Source: Anaerolineae bacterium | Lineage (GTDB): Bacteria; Chloroflexota; Anaerolineae; Aggregatilineales; Phototrophicaceae | Reading direction: 5' to 3' | Length of the DNA: 64,000 nt | Assembly: GCA_022821805.1 (NCBI GenBank) | Contig: JAJECX010000003.1 | Span: 496,001 to 560,000, forward strand | Part shown: piece by piece, positions 28,200 to 37,124 of the stretch | How the letters are laid out: each line of letters opens with the position of its first letter | Position numbering within the stretch: the stretch's first letter is position 1 | Program-made: the position numbers and the translations under genes | Notes under the pieces: generated by a model | What the model was told of the DNA's origin: nothing | The model's database searches: none | What the model saw: only the letters and a program-made list of their open reading frames with translations

Positions 28200-29948
28200 T
28201 CAGCTGTCCCAAGTCGATTGCAGCAAATCGGCGATCAAGGGGTCGCCAAAGTAATTGCAGCTCTTGACGTCGGGAATGAACCATTCGCGGCCCGCCTGCT
28301 GCGGCCGATCCGGATTGAAATGATTGAAAATGCGGCGCGACACTTCGGCAAATAGTGGCAGAGACTCCTGAAAGTCCAGCCACTGCGGCTGGAATAGCAT
28401 CATCGCGATTACATAATCGCCGCCAGGCGTCAAGAATAGCGCGGCATTGCCATGCGTATCAGCAATCCAGCCATGCTTATGGGCGACGCGGGTATCAGCC
28501 GGCGCGCCCGATTTCAACAGGGCGTCGACAGTATTGTTGCTCATCACATGCAGCATCTGCCGGCACTCGCGCGCTTCGATCCGGTCGCCAAACTTGTCGA
28601 TCAGGGCGCCTCCGCCTCCGTAGGCGCACTGGTGGAGGTTGGCGAGCAGCGCGCCGATCTCAACCACGGTTAACTGATTTGACAGGTCGGGCGCCGCCTT
28701 AATCTGATCGGCTGCCGTCTCAGGAAACACCAGCGGGAAGGGTGGTGGTTCAGGCGTGCCGATGGTGGTGAAAGGCGCGATCAAGAATGAACGCGTCAAC
28801 CCAAGCCGCTGGAACAACTCAGTTACGGCTTCCGCGCCATAATAGGCGTTGCCGCCGCCGATGATGCTGAGCAAGCGATTTGTCGCCGCGTTTTCGCTGC
28901 AGATCATCGTATTCAGAATATCGGTTGCGGTCTCGATCGATGGCGGCGTATCAAGCTCGGCGTATAGTTTGACCAGAATCGCAATCTTGTTCAGACTGGT
29001 GCCGCTGAAGGCGAATTCATCGCCGAAGGCGAAGGCTTCGCCGCTGGCAAGGTCCATAAAGAAGAGCGCGCCGAAACGGCTTGTCTGCGGATCAAAATCA
29101 TTCTCCAGCAGCAGATTCCATAATTCGTTCGCCAAATTCTGCAACTCTCCGCCCAGCGGCAGCGCATCCTCCCCGTTTATACCGCTCGCGCGGACGGCGG
29201 CGGGCGTCGGCGTCAATGGCGGCAGGCTGAAGCGCAGCTGCGAAATGGCGGCTGTATTGAATACGTTCCCGCTGATCTCGAGCAGGTCCCGCGCGATCCA
29301 CGCTTGACCGCTCGCCGCCTCCCCGTACCTGATCCGCACCCAGGGAAACTGCGTGTGATAGCCGGTGACTTCAAAGCGATCGCCGGCGTAGGCGACCCCC
29401 GCCCGCGGGTACTCCACGCCCGGTCCATAGCGGATATTCACCTCGCCCGAAACCACGCCGCTTACGCCAAATGCGCCGAATGTAGCTGTTGCCGAAGGCG
29501 TGGCGGTGGCGACAGTGGCAATTGGCGCGCGGTCCCTTGCGGTAGTCGCCGGTTCGGTCGGCGCCGTTCCGTCAATGATTACTTCTGTAAATGGCGCCAG
29601 ATCGAGATTGCCGGTGACGGCGACCAGCGTTTCGAAGACCCAGCCCATTGGCACAGTAGAATCGCGCTCGCCCAATAGCAGCCAGGGGAAACGCGGGTTG
29701 CGTCCGAGAACCGGATAAATCGCGCCGGAATGGATTTCGCCGATGAGCCGCGACTCAATGTCGGCGGCCGCGCGCAAGTTGGCTTGCCCGATCGCCTGAG
29801 CGTAGACGCCGGTGTGTCGCAGTTGCGCCTGCGCGCCCCAACCGGCGAGCAGCAACAGGATTGTCACTGTCAATCCAGGGATGAAAGCGCGAGACGGCTC
29901 GCTTCGTCGGCTTCGCTGCCGTTCGCTTTGCGCAATGATCCGCTTCAG
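28200..29948 (-). CDS. Secreted SH3b-repeat protein with beta-lactamase-like serine hydrolase domain
   Basis: About 582 residues. The signal peptide hydrophobic core is TVTILLLLAGWGAQA. Two bacterial SH3 repeats follow (QANLRAAADIESRLIGEI and GEVNIRYGPGVEYPRAGVAY), separated by a Thr/Pro linker. The C-terminal half (about 290-560) resembles class A beta-lactamases: S-x-x-K as SLNK, an SDN-like SEN, and HKHG in place of KTG. It may be a cell-wall carboxypeptidase or esterase rather than a drug-resistance enzyme. Start: a TTG at 29873 gives a signal peptide with no positive charge. A CTG at 29948, seven bases after GGGAGG, adds a basic n-region (KR...RQRSRR) and is preferred here, though unproven. 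Confidence 0.8.
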   Translation of the reverse strand: MKRIIAQSERQRSRRSEPSRAFIPGLTVTILLLLAGWGAQAQLRHTGVYAQAIGQANLRAAADIESRLIGEIHSGAIYPVLGRNPRFPWLLLGERDSTVPMGWVFETLVAVTGNLDLAPFTEVIIDGTAPTEPATTARDRAPIATVATATPSATATFGAFGVSGVVSGEVNIRYGPGVEYPRAGVAYAGDRFEVTGYHTQFPWVRIRYGEAASGQAWIARDLLEISGNVFNTAAISQLRFSLPPLTPTPAAVRASGINGEDALPLGGELQNLANELWNLLLENDFDPQTSRFGALFFMDLASGEAFAFGDEFAFSGTSLNKIAILVKLYAELDTPPSIETATDILNTMICSENAATNRLLSIIGGGNAYYGAEAVTELFQRLGLTRSFLIAPFTTIGTPEPPPFPLVFPETAADQIKAAPDLSNQLTVVEIGALLANLHQCAYGGGGALIDKFGDRIEARECRQMLHVMSNNTVDALLKSGAPADTRVAHKHGWIADTHGNAALFLTPGGDYVIAMMLFQPQWLDFQESLPLFAEVSRRIFNHFNPDRPQQAGREWFIPDVKSCNYFGDPLIADLLQSTWDS

Positions 29949-30055
29949 TTAGCCGCCTCCCGCGCTTCATGTCTTGTACCGCGCATAACTTTCAAGCGCG
30001 CAGCATTATAGCACGCGCGACCAACGCCAAACAGCGCATCTCGCCAAGCAGCGTA

Positions 30056-30083
30056 TTGACAGGCGCGTCCGAACCGCTATACT
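30056..30083 (+). promoter_or_regulatory. Promoter for tRNA-Leu
   Basis: A consensus TTGACA, a 16-base spacer and TATACT end 16 bases before the mature tRNA 5' end. Confidence 0.75.
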
Positions 30084-30098
30084 TCTACCTGCTTGATT

Positions 30099-30182
<84 letters not shown>

Positions 30183-30189
30183 CTGAATC

Positions 30190-30218
30190 AACCCGGTCTA
30201 GAGGCCGGGTTTTCGTTT
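30190..30218 (+). terminator. Terminator after tRNA-Leu
   Basis: AACCCGG and CCGGGTT form a seven-base stem with an eight-base loop, followed by TTCGTTT. Confidence 0.75.
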
Positions 30219-30397
30219 CCATTAGATTCGCTTGCCTTCGGCTCCGTAACCTGTCCCGCGCAATCGAATAGTGACGGTTTGCATCGCTTCGATTGGCAGC
30301 GCGCCAGCGGCAGACGGGATTTCCGCCGCCTGCGCTGGCGTATTCCAATCGCTGTACTATTATGGTGATGTGCGTCCAGAGAGCGTATCGGAATGAA

Positions 30398-30862
30398 ATG
30401 GCGGAAGCCGTATTAAACGCTGCCGAGCAGCCAAGCGCCGCCGATCGGCTTCGCGCTGAGCGTCCGCTGACCAGCGTAAAAGTCTTGTTGGCGGTCGCGC
30501 TGACTATCGGATTGATCCTCACGCTGAACTTTAGCAGCCGCATCAAGCTGGATCGTGACTTGGGCCGGATCCACGCCCGTTTTTCAGCGGAAATCGAGAC
30601 TCTGCTGGAAGAGCAGCAAGATTTGATTGAGCAGCTAAGCTACGTCAAAGGCGATAGCTACGTGGAGTATTGGGCGCGCGATGAAGGCAAAATGATTCGC
30701 GAGGGCGAAGTCCTGATTATGCCGATAAGCAGCGGCGCGCCCGCGTCGGCGCAGAAATCAACAATTCGTCTGGTTGAATTTCAAACGACCGCGCCCGAAC
30801 CGGAGAACTGGCAGTTGTGGTGGTCGCTATTTTTCGACCATGACCCGCCCAGGCTCAACTAA
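30398..30862 (+). CDS. FtsB/DivIC-like septum formation protein
   Basis: A 154-residue bitopic membrane protein. A short cytoplasmic N-terminus precedes one transmembrane helix (VKVLLAVALTIGLILTLNF near residues 27-45). A periplasmic coiled coil follows (about 50-85, SAEIETLLEEQQDLIEQLSY). The small C-terminal DivIC-like motif (SYVEYWARDEGKMIREGE near 90-107) matches the consensus of FtsB/FtsL/DivIC proteins, which recruit late divisome components. The start at 30398 follows GGA by a few bases; earlier ATGs at 30362 and 30368 are possible. It follows the tRNA-Leu terminator and is convergent with the YgfZ-like gene. Confidence 0.8.
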   Translation: MAEAVLNAAEQPSAADRLRAERPLTSVKVLLAVALTIGLILTLNFSSRIKLDRDLGRIHARFSAEIETLLEEQQDLIEQLSYVKGDSYVEYWARDEGKMIREGEVLIMPISSGAPASAQKSTIRLVEFQTTAPEPENWQLWWSLFFDHDPPRLN

Positions 30863-30933
30863 GTAAATCCAGGAAAGCGCCGGGAATGTCTGTCGTTTGA
30901 ATGCAATTTCCAAAATAATTGCAAAGTGTGTAC

Positions 30934-30976
30934 GGGCGAGCGAAGGTCGATGTCTACGTGACCCGGCGGCTCGCTC
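30934..30976. repeat. GC-rich intergenic palindrome, copy B
   Basis: Outer arms GGGCGAGC (30934-30941) and GCTCGCTC (30969-30976) pair with one wobble, and an inner GGTC/GACC stem extends the hairpin. It sits in the 205-base gap between convergent genes, where I see no gene; it may end transcription from both sides. Confidence 0.6.
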
Positions 30977-31067
30977 ATGCCTTTTAACTATGAAGTCTTT
31001 TTCCCGTTAATTGCTTGGCGCAACGCAGTTCCGTTCCCTGAACGTCTTACCCCGTATGATCAGCTCG

Positions 31068-32156
31068 TTAGCGGCCGCCAATCGCCGAGGCTTTCGCGCG
31101 GATAAAGGGCGGCTGCGCGCCGGCGAAATCAAGCACACTCGCCGAAACACGGTCTGGGCCCACTGACAGGTCGGTTCCCGCATGCGCCCTGTCGATTTTG
31201 ACGACGGCTAAGGCATGAATCTGCCCATCGGGCGCTGCTGCGCTGCTGGTAAGCCTGCCGACCGGTATGTTCCGCGCATACACCGGCGCAGGCGCTATTA
31301 CCATGGACCTCAGCGCAAGTTTGACTAGCGTCTTCGCCAGCCGCCCCCGGCTCTCCATACGCGCGATGATTTCCTGACCGGTGTAACAGCCCTTGCTAAA
31401 GCTGATCTCATCCCATAAGCCCACTTCCAGCGGAATGTAATCGGAAGACAACTCGAGACCGGCCGGCCTGCCGGAGCGGATGCGCAAGCTGTTGTAGGTC
31501 AGCGATCCAGCCGGAATCAGACCGTACTCCGAGCCAATGCTGAGTAGGCGGCGATGGACAACTGCGCCAGCATCGCGTTTGACGATAAGGTTCCAATGCT
31601 CGCCGCAGATCAATTTTCGCCGCGCGACGATCAGAATGCCGTCATCCGAATCAATTTCCACGCAGCCCAGCGGCGGCAGCTGATGCGCATCCGGCGCCAG
31701 CTTCTCCATTGCCTTGTTGGCAGTACCGCTGTGGAGGGCAAACTGCGCAGTCGACGCGCTAATATCATTGACGGCCGCTTTATCGCCGAAGAAGATATTC
31801 CGCCGCAAGTAATTGGCCAGCGCTTCTCCCTGGCCCGCCTCGCTAATCAAGAGCAGTCCGCGAGACAGGCTGAAGCAGCTTGCTCGAAAGAGGATGCGCG
31901 CATTGGCGTTGACAAAAACGGTTGGCTTGCCCACGCCGAGAGCGAGCTGGCTGACATCATTGGTTGACATGCGATTGACAAGCTCGAAACGATCCGGTCC
32001 CTCCAATAGTATGCGACCTTCGTGCGAGCGGTCGAGCAGAATCGCGCCCGCCGATGCGGCAGCGTACTCGGCCGCCTGGTCGCCATAATGAATCGGAATC
32101 TGATCGGGCGCCAGGCGCGCGCCCAGCGAAACATGGTACTGCGAAAGCTCGGTCAT
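31068..32156 (-). CDS. ygfZ: Folate-binding YgfZ/GcvT-family protein
   Basis: A 362-residue protein of the aminomethyltransferase fold. It contains the YgfZ signature KGCYTGQE near residue 255, whose cysteine is needed in YgfZ/Iba57 proteins for folate-dependent maintenance of iron-sulfur enzymes. True GcvT glycine-cleavage T proteins lack this motif, and no gcvH or gcvP is nearby. The region before it, LRIRSGRPAGLELSSDYIPL, is the usual GcvT/YgfZ linker. Its ATG overlaps the end of the guanylate kinase gene by four bases, so the two are translationally coupled. Confidence 0.88.
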   Translation of the reverse strand: MTELSQYHVSLGARLAPDQIPIHYGDQAAEYAAASAGAILLDRSHEGRILLEGPDRFELVNRMSTNDVSQLALGVGKPTVFVNANARILFRASCFSLSRGLLLISEAGQGEALANYLRRNIFFGDKAAVNDISASTAQFALHSGTANKAMEKLAPDAHQLPPLGCVEIDSDDGILIVARRKLICGEHWNLIVKRDAGAVVHRRLLSIGSEYGLIPAGSLTYNSLRIRSGRPAGLELSSDYIPLEVGLWDEISFSKGCYTGQEIIARMESRGRLAKTLVKLALRSMVIAPAPVYARNIPVGRLTSSAAAPDGQIHALAVVKIDRAHAGTDLSVGPDRVSASVLDFAGAQPPFIRAKASAIGGR

Positions 32157-32779
32157 GGTCGTTCGCCTTGTTTTCTTCGCTGATTCATTTCCCGCCGAAC
32201 GATGGTCGACGTATTCATGATCGCTCGCGCCAAATCGTCATTCACCACAATATAATCGCAGCGCCTCTGATAGGGCAGTTCAAGTGTTCGCGCGCGCTCC
32301 AGCCGCTGCTCGATGTCGGTTGCCGCATCGGCTCGCGCCCGCATTCGTTTTCTCAGCACCGACAATTGCTCTGCGACATCGCCCCCGGGAACGGTAATAA
32401 AGATCTGAACGACATTGTCGGGGTAGGCGGCGGCCAGTTGCATGGCGCCAAGGACCTCGATATCGGCTATCAGCGCGGCGCCGGCCGCCAGACTCTCATC
32501 GACCGTTCGGCGTGGGATTCCATAATACTTGCCCGGTGTCACTTCTTGATGTTCGAGCAATTCATCATGCTGGATCATGGAGCGAAACCGGGCTTCGCTC
32601 ACGAACAAATGCTCGCGGCCTTGCCTTTCATCGGCGCGCATCGGGCGCGTGGTCGCGGTCGCCAACTGGCGCACCGCCGGGAAGGCCGCCATGATCGCCT
32701 TCATTATGGCATTTTTGCCCGCCCCGCCCGGACCGATCATGACGAATACGACGCCGGGATGATTCTCCCTAGGGGTCAC
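32153..32779 (-). CDS. gmk: Guanylate kinase
   Basis: A 208-residue nucleoside monophosphate kinase converting GMP to GDP. The P-loop reads GPGGAGKN near 16-23 (the second residue pair differs from the usual GPSGVGKG). The GMP-binding region TTRPMRADERQGREHLFVS, the GKYYGIPRRTVDE segment and the DIEVLGAMQ block follow. Translation likely starts at GTG 32779, with GAGGA about nine bases upstream. Length is normal. It is the first gene of a two-gene operon with ygfZ, divergent from folD. Confidence 0.9.
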   Translation of the reverse strand: MTPRENHPGVVFVMIGPGGAGKNAIMKAIMAAFPAVRQLATATTRPMRADERQGREHLFVSEARFRSMIQHDELLEHQEVTPGKYYGIPRRTVDESLAAGAALIADIEVLGAMQLAAAYPDNVVQIFITVPGGDVAEQLSVLRKRMRARADAATDIEQRLERARTLELPYQRRCDYIVVNDDLARAIMNTSTIVRREMNQRRKQGERP

Positions 32780-32954
32780 TCTGTGCTATCCTCATAAGAG
32801 ATGAAGATGCGAAACAGTGTAACAAGAGGAACAGTCAATCTCCATAGGAATCCATTTTCCAATCAGGCTGAAAAGAGCGTCGTCGATCGCCAAAAATTTA
32901 ACCCCTCTAGCGGGTTGTTGATCGCGCTGCGAGACATGACAGAAAGGAAGCCCG

Positions 32955-33836
32955 ATGCCCGCCAAAATCATTGACGGACGACCGATAGCCAAGCGAATCC
33001 AGAGCGAAATCGCTAGCGCAGTCGCCGACTTTCAAGCGCAATCTGGCGCCGCGCCCGGCTTGGGTGTGGTCTTGGTCGGCGATGACTCGGCTTCGGCAAT
33101 GTACGTGCGCATGAAGCGGCGCGCCTGCGAACGCGCGGGATTGCAGTCGCAAGCGCGCATTTTGCCCTCCAGCGCGACCCAGACCGAAGTGGAAGACGCC
33201 GTCCGCGGCTACAATGCCGATCGCGGCATTCATGGTATTCTGGTGCAATTGCCAATGTCCGCCCATATCGATGAAGAAGCCGTGCTAAACGAAATCAGCC
33301 TGGCGAAAGACGTTGACGGCATCCATCCGATGAATATCGGGCGTTTGGGCATGCGCGGGCGCGAACCCACTTTCACGCCGGCCACGCCAACCGGCGTCAT
33401 GCGGCTTATCGAAGAAACCGGCGAATCGATCGAGGGGGTGCAGGCGCTTGTCATCGGACGCAGCAATATCGTCGGTTTGCCGCTGGCGCTTATGCTCGCG
33501 AACGCGAACGCCACTGTGACCATCTGTCATAGCCGCACCCGTGACTTGCCCGGAACGGTCAGGCGCGCCGATATCGTCGTCGCCGCGGTCGGGCAGCCTG
33601 AGTATGTCAAAGGCGATTGGCTAAAACCGGGCGCCATCGTCATTGATGTCGGCTCGAATTCCCTGCCCGATCCAGCGAGCGAAAAGGGTTATCGCTACGT
33701 TGGCGATGTCGAGTTTGAGTCGGCGCGGGCGGTCGCCGGTTACATATCCAAAGTCCCCGGCGGCGTCGGACCGATGACCATCACCATGCTCCTTTCCAAT
33801 ACCTTGAAGGCGGCTCGCCGCAGTATCAGCGGATGA
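32955..33836 (+). CDS. folD: Bifunctional methylenetetrahydrofolate dehydrogenase/cyclohydrolase
   Basis: A 293-residue one-carbon enzyme interconverting methylene- and formyl-tetrahydrofolate. It has the substrate site VGDDSASAMYVRMK near 36-50 (tyrosine and lysine intact), the DGIHPMN block near 120, the PATPTGVM motif and the NADP site GRSNIVGLPLALML near 168. AAGGAAG precedes the ATG by a few bases. A hairpin follows the gene, so it is probably its own unit rather than part of the purine cluster to its right, though its product feeds purine synthesis. Confidence 0.96.
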   Translation: MPAKIIDGRPIAKRIQSEIASAVADFQAQSGAAPGLGVVLVGDDSASAMYVRMKRRACERAGLQSQARILPSSATQTEVEDAVRGYNADRGIHGILVQLPMSAHIDEEAVLNEISLAKDVDGIHPMNIGRLGMRGREPTFTPATPTGVMRLIEETGESIEGVQALVIGRSNIVGLPLALMLANANATVTICHSRTRDLPGTVRRADIVVAAVGQPEYVKGDWLKPGAIVIDVGSNSLPDPASEKGYRYVGDVEFESARAVAGYISKVPGGVGPMTITMLLSNTLKAARRSISG

Positions 33837-33853
33837 AGCGGCCGTCGGCGATC

Positions 33854-33885
33854 TTGGGCTGCGAATTGGCGCCCAAAGCGTTTTG
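33854..33885 (+). terminator. Weak terminator-like hairpin after folD
   Basis: TTGGGC (33854-33859) and GCCCAA (33871-33876) pair around an 11-base loop, followed after five bases by TTTT. The distance to the T-run makes it weak. Confidence 0.35.
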
Positions 33886-33908
33886 CGAGGCGCCGCGCCA
33901 GACAAAGC

Positions 33909-33937
33909 TTGTGGCGGAATTGCCAGCGATATATAGT
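33909..33937 (+). promoter_or_regulatory. Probable promoter of the purine/F420 gene run
   Basis: TTGTGG, a 17-base spacer and TATAGT lie 30 bases before the TTG start of the first deaminase gene. This could drive the whole co-directional run. Confidence 0.5.
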
Positions 33938-33966
33938 AGACGCATTGATATGGGAGTGGCGCAAAC

Positions 33967-35322
33967 TTGTCGACTCTACTGCTAAAGAATATACGCTGCC
34001 TGGCGACGATGGACGACGATGAGCGCGAATTGACCGGCGCCTGGATACTGATTCGGGATCGCGTCATAGAGCGCATCGGCAATGCCGATGACGCCCCGCC
34101 CGAAGCTGCCGATCGCGTCATTGATCTCTCGCGTCACGTCTTGCTGCCCGGGCTGGTCAATACCCATCATCACATGTTTCAAAGCCTGACGCGCGTCATC
34201 GCGCAAGAGCGCGAGCTATTTGACTGGCTGATGACGCTCTATCCGATTTGGTCCGGCTTGCGCGGCGAGGACCTGTATATCGCCGCCAAACTGGCTATGG
34301 CTGAACTGCTGCTCTCCGGTTGCGCCACCGCCAGTGATCATCATTATCTGTATCCCAACGATGTGCGGCTGGAGGACGAGATTCGAGCCGCTCAGGAAAT
34401 GGGCATTCGTTTTCATGCGGCGCGCGGCAGCATGAGCCTCGGTGAAAGCGCTGGTGGCTTGCCGCCGGACAGCCTGGTTGAGCGCGAGCCCGATATCATG
34501 CGCGATACCCAGCGTTTGATTGAGACCTGGCACGATCCAGCGCCCCAATCGATGCTGCGGATCGTCGTCGCGCCTTGCTCCCCATTCAGTGTAAGCCTTG
34601 ACATGATGCGCGAGTCGGCTGCCTTGGCGCGCGCTTATGGCCTCCAACTGCATACGCACCTGGCTGAGAACGACAAGGATGTCGCCTACAGTCAAGAGCG
34701 CTTCGGCCAGACGCCAGGCCAATATGCCGAGGAGGTCGGCTGGCTGGGCGACGATGTATGGCACGCGCATTGCGTGAAACTAAACGCGGAAGAAGTACGG
34801 CTCTTCGGACGCAGCGGCACCGGCGTCTGCCATTGCCCGTCATCGAATATGCGGCTGGCCTCGGGCATCGCGCCGATCCGCCAGATGCTGGATACGCCAG
34901 TGCAGGTTGGCTTGGGCGTCGATGGTTCCGCCTCCAACGACAGCGGGCATCTGCTCGCGGAAGCGCGGCAGGCGCTGCTCTTGGCGCGGGCGCTGGGCGA
35001 CCCGGCCGCTATTTCCGCTCGCGAAGCGCTGCGGATGGCCACTCGCGGAGGCGCCGCCGTTTTAGGCCGGGATGACATCGGCCAGATCGCGCCGGGCAAA
35101 TCGGCTGATATCATCGCGTTTCGGCTCGATGGCTTGGGAATGGCCGGCGCGCAAAGCGATCCGGTCGCCGCGCTGGTCTTTTGCACGCCGCCAGCGGTCG
35201 ATCTGTCCATCATCAACGGCGCGATCGTGGTGGAAGACGGCCATTTGCTCACCGCCGACCTTTCCGTGCTGATTGAGAAGCACAATCAATTGTCAGCCGC
35301 GCTGATTCGAGGGGAAGGCTGA
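33967..35322 (+). CDS. Amidohydrolase, 8-oxoguanine deaminase-like
   Basis: A 451-residue amidohydrolase-superfamily enzyme of the TrzA/AtzB/8-oxoguanine deaminase group. It carries the metal motif VNTHHHMFQSLTR (H67-H69), LHTHLAEND near 225 with catalytic H and E, AHCVKLN near 260, and GVDGSASND near 315 with the metal aspartate. The HHH-M-Q pattern and SASND block are as in 8-oxoguanine deaminases, which convert 8-oxoguanine to urate; guanine or isoguanine deaminase is also possible. Translation starts at TTG 33967 with GGGAG upstream. It is 20 bases before the adenine deaminase gene, so purine base deamination is the common theme. Confidence 0.85.
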   Translation: MSTLLLKNIRCLATMDDDERELTGAWILIRDRVIERIGNADDAPPEAADRVIDLSRHVLLPGLVNTHHHMFQSLTRVIAQERELFDWLMTLYPIWSGLRGEDLYIAAKLAMAELLLSGCATASDHHYLYPNDVRLEDEIRAAQEMGIRFHAARGSMSLGESAGGLPPDSLVEREPDIMRDTQRLIETWHDPAPQSMLRIVVAPCSPFSVSLDMMRESAALARAYGLQLHTHLAENDKDVAYSQERFGQTPGQYAEEVGWLGDDVWHAHCVKLNAEEVRLFGRSGTGVCHCPSSNMRLASGIAPIRQMLDTPVQVGLGVDGSASNDSGHLLAEARQALLLARALGDPAAISAREALRMATRGGAAVLGRDDIGQIAPGKSADIIAFRLDGLGMAGAQSDPVAALVFCTPPAVDLSIINGAIVVEDGHLLTADLSVLIEKHNQLSAALIRGEG

Positions 35323-35341
35323 TGGGACAAGAGAAGAACCG

Positions 35342-37048
35342 ATGTCGATAGTTGATCGCCTGGCGGCCGCTCGCGGCGAAACGCCCGCTGAGCTCATCCT
35401 GCGCAATGGCCAACTGGTTAATGTGATCAGCGGTGAAATCTACTCGACCGATATCGTCATTCATCATCGTCACGTCGTGGCGCTAGGCTCAGGCTATATC
35501 GGGGAGCGAGAAGTCGATCTCGCGGGAAAATTTGTGACTCCCGGGTTAATTGATGCCCATGTGCATATCGAGAGCAGTCTGGTCACGCCGCCGGAATTCG
35601 CGCGCGCCGTCCTGCCGCATGGCGTGACCACAGTCGTCACCGATCCGCACGAAATCGCCAACGTCCTCGGTCTTGAGGGCATGCGCTATATGCTGGAGCG
35701 CGCCAAGAACGTCCCCCTCACTATGTTCGTGATGGCATCGAGCTGCGTCCCCGCTACTGATATGGAGACTTCGGGCGCGCGACTGGAAGCGGAAGATTTG
35801 GCGCCCTTGCTGAATCATCCCTGGGTGCTCGGTCTGGCTGAACTGATGAATTATCCCGGCGTGGCGCTGGGCGACGAGGGCATGCTCGACAAGATCGCCC
35901 TGTTCAAGGACCGCGTCCTAGACGGTCACGCGCCCGACATGACCGGGCAAATGCTCAATGCCTATGTAACCGCCGGCGTCCAGAGCGAGCATGAATGCAC
36001 CACCGTAGCGGAAGCGCTCGAAAAACTGCGCCTTGGTTTGACCGTATTCATCCGCGAAGGAACGACCACGCGCAATCTAAAGCCGCTGCTGCCGCTTATC
36101 ACAGCCGAGAACCACAGCGCCATCTGTTTCTGCACTGACGACCGCATCCCGGCTGACCTAATTGATCACGGTTCGATCGATTATATGCTGCGCATTGCCA
36201 TCGCCGAAGGCATTGACCCGATGCTGGCGATCCGCATGGGCAGTTACAACACCGCCCGCCATTTCGGCTTGAAGAAATACGGCGCGGTGGCGCCGGGCAA
36301 GTACGCCGATCTCCTCATCGTGCCCGATCTGGCTGATTTCCGGCCCCAGCAAGTATATCGCGGCGGCCTCCTGGTGGCGCAAGATGGCGCGATGGTCGGA
36401 GAAGCGCCCAGACCTCGAGCGATTGACTTGCGCAGCACGGTCAACATTCGTCCCGGCGAGTTGGATTTCACCGTCAAGGCGGCCGGCGAGAAAATACGGG
36501 TCATCGGCGCCATACGCGATCAAGTGGTGACAGACCACCTGATCGAGTCGGCGAAAGTTGTCGCTGGCTGCGCCGTCAGTGATGTCGAGCGAGATATTCT
36601 CAAATTCGCCATGGTGGAGCGCCATCGGGCGAGCGGCAATATCGGCTTGGGATTCATCAAGGGTTTCGGCTTGCGGCGCGGCGCCATCGCCGGCACCGTC
36701 GCCCACGATCATCACAATCTGGCGGTCATCGGCGTCGATGATGGCAGCATGAAGACGGCGGTCGCGGCCATCGCGGCAATGGGCGGCGGTTTGGCGCTCG
36801 CTGATGGCGAAACGGTTCTGGCGCGGCTGCCTTTGCCGGTGGCTGGCTTGCTGAGCGAATTGCCAATCGAAGATGTGCGCGAACAATATGACCGCATGAT
36901 CGAAGCGGCGCGCGACTTGGGCAATCAGATGAGCGATCCCTTCATGGCGATGAGCTTCATGGGCTTGGAAGTGATCCACAAACTCAAGCTGACCGACCTG
37001 GGACTTGTTGATGTTGAACAGTTCGCATTGCTTGACCTGTTTGTCTGA
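35342..37048 (+). CDS. ade: Adenine deaminase
   Basis: A 568-residue metal-dependent deaminase converting adenine to hypoxanthine. The amidohydrolase barrel shows GLIDAHVHIESS (H73, H75), VVTDPHEIANVLG near 100, ASSCVPATDMET near 140, CTDDRIPADLIDHG near 262 and GKYADLLIVPD. The C-terminal Adenine_deam_C domain holds KGFGLRRGAIAGTVAHDHHN near 440. All match the AdeC/YicP family. It is followed by the YgeY-type gene and together with its neighbour supplies hypoxanthine and xanthine-level substrates for the molybdenum hydroxylase encoded downstream. Confidence 0.96.
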   Translation: MSIVDRLAAARGETPAELILRNGQLVNVISGEIYSTDIVIHHRHVVALGSGYIGEREVDLAGKFVTPGLIDAHVHIESSLVTPPEFARAVLPHGVTTVVTDPHEIANVLGLEGMRYMLERAKNVPLTMFVMASSCVPATDMETSGARLEAEDLAPLLNHPWVLGLAELMNYPGVALGDEGMLDKIALFKDRVLDGHAPDMTGQMLNAYVTAGVQSEHECTTVAEALEKLRLGLTVFIREGTTTRNLKPLLPLITAENHSAICFCTDDRIPADLIDHGSIDYMLRIAIAEGIDPMLAIRMGSYNTARHFGLKKYGAVAPGKYADLLIVPDLADFRPQQVYRGGLLVAQDGAMVGEAPRPRAIDLRSTVNIRPGELDFTVKAAGEKIRVIGAIRDQVVTDHLIESAKVVAGCAVSDVERDILKFAMVERHRASGNIGLGFIKGFGLRRGAIAGTVAHDHHNLAVIGVDDGSMKTAVAAIAAMGGGLALADGETVLARLPLPVAGLLSELPIEDVREQYDRMIEAARDLGNQMSDPFMAMSFMGLEVIHKLKLTDLGLVDVEQFALLDLFV

Positions 37049-37124
37049 AAAACTTGCTGGTTTTTTCGTCTATTTCTGCTAGGGTATCGAAGCTTACTTC
37101 AGGTGTTTAGGTTCAGGAAGCGAC

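Noticed and set aside
28200..29948. Antibiotic-resistance beta-lactamase
   Set aside because: The KTG motif is replaced by HKHG and the protein carries SH3b repeats, so a cell-wall or esterase role is more likely than drug resistance.
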